Positions 46,800 to 54,489 of a stretch of 54,697 bases of DNA are shown here, in pieces. Made by a program: the position numbers and the translations under genes. Under the pieces are notes generated by a model. It did no database searches. It saw only the letters and a list, made by a program, of their open reading frames with translations, and was not told where the DNA came from. Source of the DNA: Spirochaetia bacterium (GTDB lineage: Bacteria > Spirochaetota > Leptospiria > Turneriellales > JAOUOS01); NCBI GenBank assembly GCA_029880285.1, contig JAOUOS010000020.1:1-54697 (forward strand). Reading direction: 5' to 3'. The stretch's first letter is position 1; every line of letters begins with the position of its first letter.

Positions 46800-47064
46800 G
46801 GAAAAAAATACACTAATTTTCTAAGAACTTTGCGGCTCTTGCGACCTGCTGTTGGATGCGGCAGAGGAAGTTGCGGCATCTTGAACACATGATGTGTGAA
46901 ATGCCGGTTTTGGCATGAGGTCAAAACCGGCCATGCGGATGTGGTTGCGAAAGATTTTGTTATAGGAAATTATGTTCAAAGAAGAATTGGGTATCGAAGT
47001 ATTAGTTACAGGCTGTGACCAAATTAGTTTCACTTATTAAAAATAAAAACCGATATCTTATTAT
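46800..47064. other. GC-rich patch with nested inverted repeats at the edge of the RM island
   Basis: Between the second receptor's upstream region and the restriction genes lies a patch (about 46825-46980) that is visibly richer in G and C than its surroundings. It contains CGGCAT...ATGCCG enclosing the palindrome ACACAT-G-ATGTGT, and CCGGTTTTG...CAAAACCGG with a 9-nt loop. A 70-codon minus-strand open frame crosses it without a credible product. No gene was recognised. It may be a remnant of an inserted element or an RNA hairpin cluster. Confidence 0.5.
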
Positions 47065-47730
47065 ATGGATTGGTCAAAATATTTTAATATTTCAAATTTA
47101 CCTGAATGAAGTTTTAGAAGTATCAATGGATATGCCAATGAATCTTTGGCTATAGGTCGAGCATTACAGTGCGGTTATAACTTATTCTTTAAAGCTTGGC
47201 GCGATTCAGCATATGATGCAGTCTTAGATTTTGACGGTGTATTATTTCGCATTGAAATCAAAGGTTCATCGACTTCTTCATTTGCAGTAACAGGCGGTGG
47301 CAGGGCAGGCGCACAGATAGACAGAACTGGACCAGATAGAGAGCATATTCTAAGAAAAGAAGATTGTGATATTTTACTTGCAATTAGTGGCAAAACAGGC
47401 CATTGCTATATTATTCCAGTAGAAATACTTGAAATATTCGGCCAAAAAAGTGTTTCTTTTACTAAAATTGAAATCTTTAAAGAAAAATGGCAAGTTATTA
47501 AAGGCGTACTGTTAAAAAAAGATAAATTTTTTAGCTCAAGTTTAATTCAAACTGGTTTTCAAAATATGAGTTTAAATGATTTGAAAAAATTATGTAAAAA
47601 ATATGAAATACCCTTTAAGAATGAAAGTTCGAAAGAGTGGCCAGGTTTTCAAGGTGGCAAAATTACTAATTTAGATGAAAAAAGTAGGATAATACTGGAT
47701 ATTTGGGAATTTCTTTATAAAAACCTTTAG
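47065..47730 (+). pseudogene. Restriction endonuclease-like gene with in-frame TGA
   Basis: From the ATG at 47065 the frame reads MDWSKYFNISNLPE, then a TGA at 47107-47109, then SFRSINGYANESLAIGRAL and a full coding body to 47730 (about 222 codons in all). The part after the TGA contains SAYDAVLDFDGVLFRIEIKG, a PD-(D/E)xK-like core (D...E-x-K). Upstream of the TGA the text fits the family-like start SNLPE[R]SFRS, so TGA could be a mutated CGA. No ATG after the stop restores the frame; a TTG at 47146 could start a 194-residue protein. It is the likely partner of the methyltransferase that begins 50 nt downstream. Confidence 0.65.
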
Positions 47731-47780
47731 AGACATAATTTTTTTCTTTACACAATACTTGACTTACCTAATATATACAA

Positions 47781-48896
47781 ATGGGAAGTAACAATAAAGT
47801 TATTTTTGAATTAGGTGAGTTATTTTCTGGTCCCGGTGGTCTTGCTTTAGGTGCAATTAATGCTAAAATAGAAAATAATAGGCAATTTTTTTCTTTAAGA
47901 CATAAATGGGCAAATGATATTGATAAAAATACTTGCGAGACCTATAGAAAAAATATTTGTCCCGATTCTGAAAAATCTGTTATTTGTGGTGATATCCGAA
48001 AATTGAATATCAAATCACTTCCTAAAATTGATGCTTTTGCTTTTGGCTTTCCCTGTAATGATTTTAGCATTGTCGGTGAACATAAAGGTATAAACGGTAA
48101 TTACGGGCCTCTCTATTCTTATGGCGTTCAAATACTAAATACTTTTAGGCCTAAATTTTTTGTTGCAGAGAATGTAAAAGGTATTACTAGTGCAAATGAA
48201 GGTCAGGCATTTAAAATTATTCTAGAAGAGCTATCTACTGCGGGTAATGGTTATAATTTGAACGTTCATTTATATAAATTTGAAGATTATGGTGTTCCTC
48301 AAAAAAGGCACAGAATTATTATTGTTGGGATAGATAAAAATCTTGGTAAGTTCTTTCGGGTACCTGCGCCAATAACAAAAAACAAACACATCCCCGTAAA
48401 AAATATAATTGAAGATTTGATTAATAAAAGTAATATACCTAATCATGAACTTACAATACAATCAAAAAAAGTTATAGAGAGATTAAAGTATATTAAACCC
48501 GGCAAGAATGTCTGGAACTCTGAATTACCAGAACATTTACGTTTAAATGTTAAAGGTGCAAAATTAAGTCAAATTTATCGACGTTTACATCCTGACGAAC
48601 CAGCCTATACGATTACTGGCAGTGGCGGCGGCGGTACGCATGGTTATCATTACCAAGAAAATAGAGCTCTTACGAATAGAGAAAGAGCAAGAATTCAAAC
48701 ATTTCCTGATAATTTTGAATTTTACGGCTCAAAAGAAAGTGTTCGAAGACAAATTGGTATGGCAGTATCGCCAAAAATAGCTCAGATTATATTTGAATCA
48801 ATTTTAAAAACTTTTGCAGGAATTAATTACAAATATGTTGAGTCGAATTATGAGTTTTTTCAAAATAATTTATTTAATATCCAGAAAACTGGTTGA
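47781..48896 (+). CDS. DNA (cytosine-5) methyltransferase
   Basis: 371 residues, all main 5mC motifs in order: ELFSGPGGLALGA (I), FAFGFPCNDFS with the catalytic PC (IV), AENVKG (VI), PQKRHRI (VIII), RRLHPDEPAYTITGSG (IX) and RQIGMAVSP (X). The target-recognition part between VIII and IX is of ordinary length. The gene reads intact. It protects DNA from the accompanying restriction enzyme; since that gene is interrupted, it may now act alone. The recognition sequence cannot be read from the protein. Confidence 0.94.
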   Translation: MGSNNKVIFELGELFSGPGGLALGAINAKIENNRQFFSLRHKWANDIDKNTCETYRKNICPDSEKSVICGDIRKLNIKSLPKIDAFAFGFPCNDFSIVGEHKGINGNYGPLYSYGVQILNTFRPKFFVAENVKGITSANEGQAFKIILEELSTAGNGYNLNVHLYKFEDYGVPQKRHRIIIVGIDKNLGKFFRVPAPITKNKHIPVKNIIEDLINKSNIPNHELTIQSKKVIERLKYIKPGKNVWNSELPEHLRLNVKGAKLSQIYRRLHPDEPAYTITGSGGGGTHGYHYQENRALTNRERARIQTFPDNFEFYGSKESVRRQIGMAVSPKIAQIIFESILKTFAGINYKYVESNYEFFQNNLFNIQKTG

Positions 48897-48899
48897 TAG

Positions 48900-49157
48900 T
48901 TGGATAATTTAACAAAAGAACAAAGAAAAAAACATATGCAAAATATTAAATCATCTGCGACTAACCCAGAGGTTTTAATATGGCATAAATTAAGAAAAAG
49001 AGTCTGGATAGTTAAACGTTTTTGGGAATCTGCAATAAAAAAAGATAAAGGCGTCGCTTTCTTAAATAGAAAAAATAACCTTTATAATTATATTCCTAAA
49101 ATTGGTAAAGAGATAAAAATTGAAACAGATATTTCAAAACATAATAGAAAAATATGA
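48900..49157 (+). pseudogene. Internally deleted Vsr mismatch endonuclease
   Basis: 85 codons from a TTG three bases after the methyltransferase stop. Residues 1-35 (LTKEQRKKHMQNIKSSATNPE) are the conserved Vsr N-terminus. The next part resembles the far C-terminal strand of Vsr (VWIVKRFWESAIKKDK, compare the usual V..xWE.A). The catalytic middle with the Asp, HGCFWHGH-like zinc region and Trp is missing. An in-frame internal deletion is the simplest reading. Its tail overlaps the start of the diguanylate cyclase gene. Confidence 0.6.
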
Positions 49158-50121
49158 CCCTTTAACAGACTTTAGAGTACTGGCAAATTTAGGTATCTCT
49201 CTTGTCGGATTCATTTTTTTAACTCCTTTCGCGGTTTACAATCTTTTACTTGCCCATTATTTTTTGGGTTTAGGCGCAATGTTATTAGTGCTTATTAGTT
49301 TATTTATAATAATAAGCATTCTTCTTAATAAGTATCGAAAAATTATACCATTCATTACTTTTACTCCCACTGTTATCATTATTGTTAATATGCTTATAGT
49401 AAAACAAGGCATTATAGGAATATTATGGAGTTATCCCGTTATCATTTCTATTTATTTTATGCTTACCGAGAAAAAAGCATGGCTAGCCAATTTTATTCTT
49501 CTGGTTACCGCTATTCCACAGATATTTTTAAATATAGAACCCTTTATAGCCGTTAGAGCATCCGCTACTATGGCCTGCGTGAGTGTTTGTTCAGCGATTT
49601 TCATTAGAATTATTTTATATCAGCAAAACCTTTTAAAAAAGAGGGCCTTGATTGATCCTCTTACCAAATTATACAACAGAAATATTCTAGATATTACTCT
49701 TGAACAGGCTGTCGCTCAAAGCCAGAGAACTAAAACACAAGTAAGTCTTCTTGCTATTGACATCGATCATTTTAAAAAGATAAATGACACAAAAGGCCAT
49801 GACGCGGGCGATATGGTTTTGCGCGGCTTGGGCGTTTTTTTAAAAAGCCAGATAAAAAGAAAAGCCGATAAAGCCTTTCGAACAGGCGGCGAAGAATTTT
49901 TATTAATGCTGTATGGAACCGATAAAAACAAGGCAAAAATATTTGCCGAAACCCTTAGAGCAAAAATTGAGAACCAATCTTTTATACCGGGATTTTCTGT
50001 AAAGGCGAGTATAGGTGTGGCAGCATTAAAAAAAGACGAAAATATTAATGAGTGGCTTAAACGCTGCGATGAAAATCTTTACCTTGCTAAAAAACAGGGT
50101 AGAAATAGGGTAATAGGTTAA
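49120..50121 (+). CDS. Diguanylate cyclase (membrane GGDEF protein)
   Basis: 333 residues. Five or six membrane helices (~25-175) precede a GGDEF domain (~180-330). The active site is GGEEF, and an RxxD inhibitory site (RKAD) lies five residues before it; ALIDPLTKLYNRN opens the domain. It makes c-di-GMP. The only available start is a TTG at 49120, because an in-frame TAA lies six bases upstream. This start overlaps the vsr remnant, so the true N-terminus may have been cut by the insertion or decay of that island. Confidence 0.88.
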   Translation: MKQIFQNIIEKYDPLTDFRVLANLGISLVGFIFLTPFAVYNLLLAHYFLGLGAMLLVLISLFIIISILLNKYRKIIPFITFTPTVIIIVNMLIVKQGIIGILWSYPVIISIYFMLTEKKAWLANFILLVTAIPQIFLNIEPFIAVRASATMACVSVCSAIFIRIILYQQNLLKKRALIDPLTKLYNRNILDITLEQAVAQSQRTKTQVSLLAIDIDHFKKINDTKGHDAGDMVLRGLGVFLKSQIKRKADKAFRTGGEEFLLMLYGTDKNKAKIFAETLRAKIENQSFIPGFSVKASIGVAALKKDENINEWLKRCDENLYLAKKQGRNRVIG

Positions 50122-50196
50122 GTTTTAATTTTCTTTATAAATATTTTTATTTTGAAAAAACTAAACTTATTTAAGCTGTTCCCTGAGGTACATATA

Positions 50197-50355
50197 ATGG
50201 TTAAAAGCTTTATTTTAATTTATATTTTTTATTTACTTATTGCTTTACCGCTTTCTGCGGCAGAAGACATTGAATCGCCGTATGAAATTCAGCAAACAGA
50301 ATATAACGATGAAGAAGACTCCCATTTTTTTTATAATGGTTTTTTAAGACTGTAA
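50197..50355 (+). CDS. Small exported peptide
   Basis: 52 residues. An ATG at 50197 with GAGG about 9 nt upstream gives a clear signal peptide (LIYIFYLLIALPLSA, cleavage near SAAE) and a short acidic tail. A TTG at 50152 would add 15 residues and is less likely. No family known. It lies convergent with the HAD phosphatase gene. Confidence 0.5.
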   Translation: MVKSFILIYIFYLLIALPLSAAEDIESPYEIQQTEYNDEEDSHFFYNGFLRL

Positions 50356-50357
50356 AG

Positions 50358-51023
50358 TTAAAAACCAGAATGTATAAACTTCTCAATATAATTTATAAGC
50401 TCGTAAGATGAATGCGCCATAAATTGAGGGTTTAACTTCAAAAGATCTTCTTTTGGATGCGCGCCGTATGCACAGGCAACACTTGAAACTTTTGCCGACT
50501 TTGCCATTTCTAAATCAAATACCGTATCGCCTACCATAACAACATTTTCTCTTTTAATTTTTAGCTCTTCAATAATGTCTTCAATCATATGCGGATGAGG
50601 CTTGGGTTCGCATTCATCTACCGTGCGCGAGGCGGCAAATAATGTTTTTGTATTAGTGGTTATAAAATCTCTTTCTAAACCGGCGCGGCTTTTACCAGTG
50701 GCTACGGCAAATAGAGTTCCATTGTTGTAAAATTTTCGCAAAATATTTTCAACACCCGGATAAAGGGGCAGGCCATGCTCTGATTTTTGTAAAAAAAACT
50801 TTTTATAAGATAATAATAGTTCATCACGTTCGGCAGTTGATTTATCGGGCGCTAAAACTTCAAAAGCGCGTTTAAGTCCCAGGCCAATAATTGATTTAGC
50901 TTTATCTTTTGTGATTTTACCCATTGATAATTCATTAAAGGCTTCAATAATGCTGTCGGCTATAGCGTCAATGGAATTCATAAGAGTTCCATCCCAGTCA
51001 AAAATAATTAATTTCTTCAACAT
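50358..51023 (-). CDS. HAD-superfamily phosphatase (phosphoglycolate phosphatase-like)
   Basis: 221 residues. Motif I is FDWDGTLMNSIDA. The cap region, motif II (FAVATGKSR) and motif III/IV (ECEPKPHPHMI and MVGDTVFDLEMAK) are present. It belongs to the Gph/PpaX-like subgroup of small-metabolite phosphatases. The substrate is not determined by sequence. It lies downstream of the TonB operon on the same strand after 47 nt. Confidence 0.9.
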   Translation of the reverse strand: MLKKLIIFDWDGTLMNSIDAIADSIIEAFNELSMGKITKDKAKSIIGLGLKRAFEVLAPDKSTAERDELLLSYKKFFLQKSEHGLPLYPGVENILRKFYNNGTLFAVATGKSRAGLERDFITTNTKTLFAASRTVDECEPKPHPHMIEDIIEELKIKRENVVMVGDTVFDLEMAKSAKVSSVACAYGAHPKEDLLKLNPQFMAHSSYELINYIEKFIHSGF

Positions 51024-51070
51024 ATTTAAAATATCTTTTTTTAAATATGAAACAGACAGTATATAAGAAT

Positions 51071-51691
51071 TTACTCTAATTTAAATTTTAATGGCTGTTC
51101 CATTTTAACCGGAATTTTTTTACCATCAATAACAGGAGGGCTAAATCTTGCTGTTTTAAACATTTGTACGGCGGCTCTTGAAAATTTTGCCGCTAAACCA
51201 GAGTAAATTTCTGTGGGCAGCTCTTTAGAAAGCCTTATGCCGATAATTTCTACATTTAATACCCTGCCCTCAGAAGATATCGTCAGCTCTACAAATACAG
51301 TTGCTTCTATGTTTAATTCTTTAGCCTCAGGCGGATATATTTTTTTTAACTTACTTACAAGCTTAGGTGGCGCCACGTTAGGAAAGTAAGCTAAATCTAC
51401 GGCAGAATCGGTCTCGCTAACTCCCTGCGCTCTTTCTACCGGTGAGGCGTCTGATACTTCGCCCTGTTCGGTTGATACCTGTTTTTTTGTAACTCTTTTA
51501 GGAGATTGAATTTCGTTAATATCAATAATGTCAAATGTGTATGTTTCTTCAATAGTATCTACCAGTTTTATGGTTGATGAATACGTTAATGTAAAAAGCG
51601 TTAATATAATAGAAAAAAAAAGTGAAACCCGGTAAGGGTGCCTGTCAAGAATTTGATAGGCTAAAACTATAGATACTCTTTTAATGCTCAT
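51071..51691 (-). CDS. tonB: TonB-like energy transducer
   Basis: 206 residues. A cytoplasmic start, one membrane helix (~22-42), a short linker without a long proline stretch, and a C-terminal TonB domain (YPPEAKELNIEATVFVELTISSEGR, ending ARFSPPVIDGKKIPV). It should carry the energy of the inner-membrane ExbB/ExbD complex to outer-membrane receptors. It is the last gene of exbB-exbD-exbD-tonB and starts six bases after the second exbD. Confidence 0.9.
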   Translation of the reverse strand: MSIKRVSIVLAYQILDRHPYRVSLFFSIILTLFTLTYSSTIKLVDTIEETYTFDIIDINEIQSPKRVTKKQVSTEQGEVSDASPVERAQGVSETDSAVDLAYFPNVAPPKLVSKLKKIYPPEAKELNIEATVFVELTISSEGRVLNVEIIGIRLSKELPTEIYSGLAAKFSRAAVQMFKTARFSPPVIDGKKIPVKMEQPLKFKLE

Positions 51692-51697
51692 AATTTT

Positions 51698-52108
51698 TTA
51701 CTCTATTAATTTTTTTTGTTCTTCTGCCATAAAAACAATATTTAAAAAATCTCTTTTCTTTAAAACATCTAATACATCTGCGATTGTTTTATAAGGCAAT
51801 GATTTATCGGCGGTAACGGCCACAATTCGGTCTTTCTCTCCCTGGCGCATTGCCAGTCTGTCATAAAGATCAGAAAGTGAAATGTTTGAACCGTCAAAAT
51901 ATATTTCACCTTTATTAGATATTGAAATATACAAGCTATCCTGCTCGGCGCCTTCGGTTTGCGCTTTTGGCAGCTCTACCTCTACACCCTTAGGCGGTTC
52001 TGTTGTTGTCGATGCCATAAAAAAAACAAGTAGAAGTAACGCCATATCGGCCATGGCGGCTCCCATACTCGCTGTTTTTAATTTTTTCATAAATTTACCG
52101 GCTTTCAT
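51698..52108 (-). CDS. exbD: ExbD/TolR protein (second copy)
   Basis: 136 residues. One N-terminal membrane helix carries the conserved Asp (MADMALLLLVFFMA, D22). The periplasmic part contains VELPKAQTEG and ends with the usual helix. Its start overlaps the stop of the first exbD by four bases, so translation is coupled. Two different ExbD proteins are encoded here; they may form a mixed complex. Confidence 0.92.
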   Translation of the reverse strand: MKAGKFMKKLKTASMGAAMADMALLLLVFFMASTTTEPPKGVEVELPKAQTEGAEQDSLYISISNKGEIYFDGSNISLSDLYDRLAMRQGEKDRIVAVTADKSLPYKTIADVLDVLKKRDFLNIVFMAEEQKKLIE

Positions 52109-52539
52109 GATGAAACCTCATTTTTTATGGAGATTTTTTTTATACCGGCTTCTTTCGCGACACTTAAAGTATCTATAAAACGATTATAAGAAATGTTTTC
52201 TTTCATCAGTACAATTAAAATTAACTCAGGTGTTTTTTCTTTTCTGCGTATAATTTCACCTGCTAACTCTGCTCTCGTAAACATTTTACCATCATGCTCA
52301 AAAACATCTTCATGAGGAGCTACTTCAAAAATTAAATTTTCTTCTACTTTTACAGAAGACGAATTTTCAGAAGGCAGGGATAAAAAAATTCCCTGACGCA
52401 AAATAAAAGAACCGGTTACAATAAAAAAGATTAACAAAAGAAACGCTAAATCGCCTACAGATGAAGAGTCAACATCATGAAACTGTCTTTCTCTCCAGTA
52501 GGCTTTCTTTTTTCTATAATATGTGATTATTTTTTTCAT
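52105..52539 (-). CDS. exbD: ExbD/TolR protein (first copy)
   Basis: 144 residues. The membrane helix has the conserved Asp in SSVGDLAFLLLIFFIVTG, and the periplasmic part ends in a helix-strand pattern typical of the family. It diverges from the second copy, sharing little beyond the fold. It follows exbB after 38 nt in the same operon. Confidence 0.92.
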   Translation of the reverse strand: MKKIITYYRKKKAYWRERQFHDVDSSSVGDLAFLLLIFFIVTGSFILRQGIFLSLPSENSSSVKVEENLIFEVAPHEDVFEHDGKMFTRAELAGEIIRRKEKTPELILIVLMKENISYNRFIDTLSVAKEAGIKKISIKNEVSS

Positions 52540-52577
52540 ATTCAGTTCTTTAACAATCTTTACTAATAATTTATTTC

Positions 52578-53306
52578 TTAGACATCTTCAGACATTCTTT
52601 TTGTTTTCGCAGATAGTTTCATAATAATTTCATCTGACTGCGCCATTGATTTTTGTAATATATGATTAAACAAATGAAAAGCGCCTAATACCGGTACTGC
52701 CACAGAAAGACCACCCGCGGTAGTAACCAAAGCAATTTGAATACCCACGGCCACAATTTTCGCGTTTACCGTACTAGCTGCCGCTATCGCCGCGAAAGCG
52801 CTAATCATACCCACAACTGTTCCTAAAAACCCTAAAAGAGGCGCGATATTACCTATTCCGTTTAATAAAACCAAACCCTTTTCTATTTTATTAAAATAAA
52901 TTTGAGAAGCCGCTCTTAATTCATCTTCAAGTTCTTCACGATATTTAGCCTGTGATTTTGAGGCAGTCTCTTCTAAATGACTTATTAGCTTTTTTTTATC
53001 AGCGGCTCCGGTTCTAAAAAAGAAAATGGCTCTTTCTATAATAATAGTTAATCCAAACACTCCTAAAAGCACCAAAGGAAGCATTAAAAGTCCGCCTTGT
53101 TTTAATGTTGAGTACAAACTGCCGTTTTTCATTTCAACTTCCTGAGAATGATTTACCGAAGATGTTTCTACTACGCTATCTTCTGGCACATTTTCTTGCC
53201 CTAAAATTGAACCTGAGAATATTAGCAATACTACGGCAAGAACAACTATTTTTAAGAAAATATATTTATTTTCTACTTTATTGCAGCTTTTTACATTTAA
53301 TTTCAT
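52578..53306 (-). CDS. exbB: ExbB/TolQ proton-channel protein
   Basis: 242 residues. An N-terminal helix (~20-35) looks like a signal peptide, an extension also found in other long ExbB proteins. Three membrane segments follow (~75-95, ~155-175, ~190-215). The conserved text GLVLLNGIGNIAPLLGFLGTVVGMISAF and VGIQIALVTTAGGLSVAVP is present. It is the first gene of the exbB-exbD-exbD-tonB operon. AAGGAG stands upstream of the ATG; a TTGACA at 53383-53388 lacks a clear -10. Confidence 0.94.
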   Translation of the reverse strand: MKLNVKSCNKVENKYIFLKIVVLAVVLLIFSGSILGQENVPEDSVVETSSVNHSQEVEMKNGSLYSTLKQGGLLMLPLVLLGVFGLTIIIERAIFFFRTGAADKKKLISHLEETASKSQAKYREELEDELRAASQIYFNKIEKGLVLLNGIGNIAPLLGFLGTVVGMISAFAAIAAASTVNAKIVAVGIQIALVTTAGGLSVAVPVLGAFHLFNHILQKSMAQSDEIIMKLSAKTKRMSEDV

Positions 53307-53430
53307 ATTAAATCTCCTTTTTATACTTATAGAATATTTATACCATTATTTACTTTTATAATCAATAGTACAAATGACCTTTTGTCAAGTATTTTGATTT
53401 TATTGTCATTTATTATTATAACAGGAGAGC

Positions 53431-53498
53431 AATCAAAAAGTGTTACTTTTTGATTAAAATTTTTTTCTTCTCTTGAGCTGTACCGTTTACAGCTCAAG
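53431..53498. repeat. Two adjacent perfect hairpins
   Basis: Hairpin 1: 53431-53441 with 53445-53455 (AATCAAAAAGT / ACTTTTTGATT, 3-nt loop). Hairpin 2: 53472-53482 with 53488-53498 (CTTGAGCTGTA / TACAGCTCAAG, 5-nt loop). They lie between the divergent exbB and the secreted-protein gene. No T run follows hairpin 2 on either strand. They may be regulator sites or leader structures. Confidence 0.75.
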
Positions 53499-53563
53499 AA
53501 AAATTCAGACTTAAAAAAGATTGACCCTGCTGCCGTACTTAAACTAAAAGGAGACTGATAGAA

Positions 53564-54286
53564 ATGAAAAAAACATTCAATATATTAATTATGTTATTAT
53601 TTTCTACGGTAAATTTAGAAGGTAAAGAAGAACTCACTTATAAAGAAAAAGAAGCAGATTATAAGCAAAGAGTAAAACAATTTGAAATAGATTTAATTAA
53701 AAGAAAAAATTATTTTCCTGATGGGACAATAATTAATACATCGATATCAACGTGTTCTTATATTGCTGAAGAACAAAATGGTTTATCTGTACCAAAAGGC
53801 GCAAATATTAAAATGTTGAATTTTTATACTGAGTACATAGATAAAAAAAGAGTAAAACACTGGCAGGTTATTTATAAAAATAAAATATACTGTATTCCCA
53901 ATGACAATATTAAACCAAAAGAAAAAATAGTTGTGTTAGAAGGTCATGGACGACTCGGAGGAGAAATTTGGAGACGATATATTTTACTACAAAATGGCAC
54001 ATATGTTCAAGTGTTAGAGACATTAGGACCCCATGGCGCTGGTATACTGGCAATTCATCCCGCATTAAGAGGTAATTACACCAGAACCGAAAATACCATA
54101 ACTCTATGTATAAAAGAAGAATGGTCTCAAAAAGAAAATTATAAGAAATTAATTAAAAATAAGGAATGTACAGTTTATAAAAAATACACAGGCTCTACAA
54201 AAGGCAGAATGAAAGTATTAGAAGGCACATGGGTAATGGACAAATTATACGGCGGCCTGGGCCTTGATGAATTTATTTATGAGTAA
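53564..54286 (+). CDS. Secreted protein of unknown function
   Basis: 240 residues with an N-terminal signal peptide (KKTFNILIMLLFSTVNLEG). The mature protein is basic with several conserved-looking stretches, such as WQVIYKNKIYCIPNDN and EIWRRYILLQNGTYVQVLETLGPHGAG. Four Cys are spread along it. No family was recognised. AAGGAG stands ten bases before the ATG at 53564. A 30-nt palindrome follows the stop. Codon use and A+T content match the neighbours. Confidence 0.6.
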   Translation: MKKTFNILIMLLFSTVNLEGKEELTYKEKEADYKQRVKQFEIDLIKRKNYFPDGTIINTSISTCSYIAEEQNGLSVPKGANIKMLNFYTEYIDKKRVKHWQVIYKNKIYCIPNDNIKPKEKIVVLEGHGRLGGEIWRRYILLQNGTYVQVLETLGPHGAGILAIHPALRGNYTRTENTITLCIKEEWSQKENYKKLIKNKECTVYKKYTGSTKGRMKVLEGTWVMDKLYGGLGLDEFIYE

Positions 54287-54295
54287 TTATTTTAT

Positions 54296-54325
54296 CTTAG
54301 CGATGTCGTTAACGGCATCGCTAAG
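54296..54325. repeat. 30-nt palindrome after the secreted-protein gene
   Basis: CTTAGCGATGTCGTT / AACGGCATCGCTAAG is self-complementary over 15 bp with a single G.T pair. It is flanked by T-rich DNA on the left and A-rich DNA on the right. On neither strand is it followed by a T run, so it is not a standard terminator; a REP-like or regulatory element is possible. Confidence 0.65.
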
Positions 54326-54329
54326 AAAA

Positions 54330-54420
54330 AAGGAGATCAATTGCGCTAATCTGCGTTGTTTATCAGCGTTATTCTGCGTGCCACATTCATTAATCCTGAA
54401 AATCCTGTCTAAAAATTCTT
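54330..54420. repeat. Short dispersed-type repeats (AATCTGCG and AATCCTG motifs)
   Basis: The stretch shows three variants of TAATCTGCGTT within 40 nt (GCTAATCTGCGTT, then TATCAGCGTTATTCTGCG) and two copies of AATCCTG (TTAATCCTGAAAATCCTG). I recall similar sequences in intergenic regions of many unrelated bacteria, often beside small accessory genes. The recall is from memory and not checked. Confidence 0.5.
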
Positions 54421-54489
54421 TTCTAAAATCTCTAAATATTCACTTTACATTCTAAAAATAAATATTTATTTTGTATACAGAATAAAAAC

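Noticed and set aside
46821..47033. 70-codon minus-strand frame in the GC-rich patch
   Set aside because: It has no ribosome binding site and no recognisable protein sequence, and inverted repeats explain the composition better.
46800..47064. Integron attC site before the restriction genes
   Set aside because: A GTTRRRY-like box occurs, but no matching RYYYAAC box or integrase gene was found at the expected spacing.
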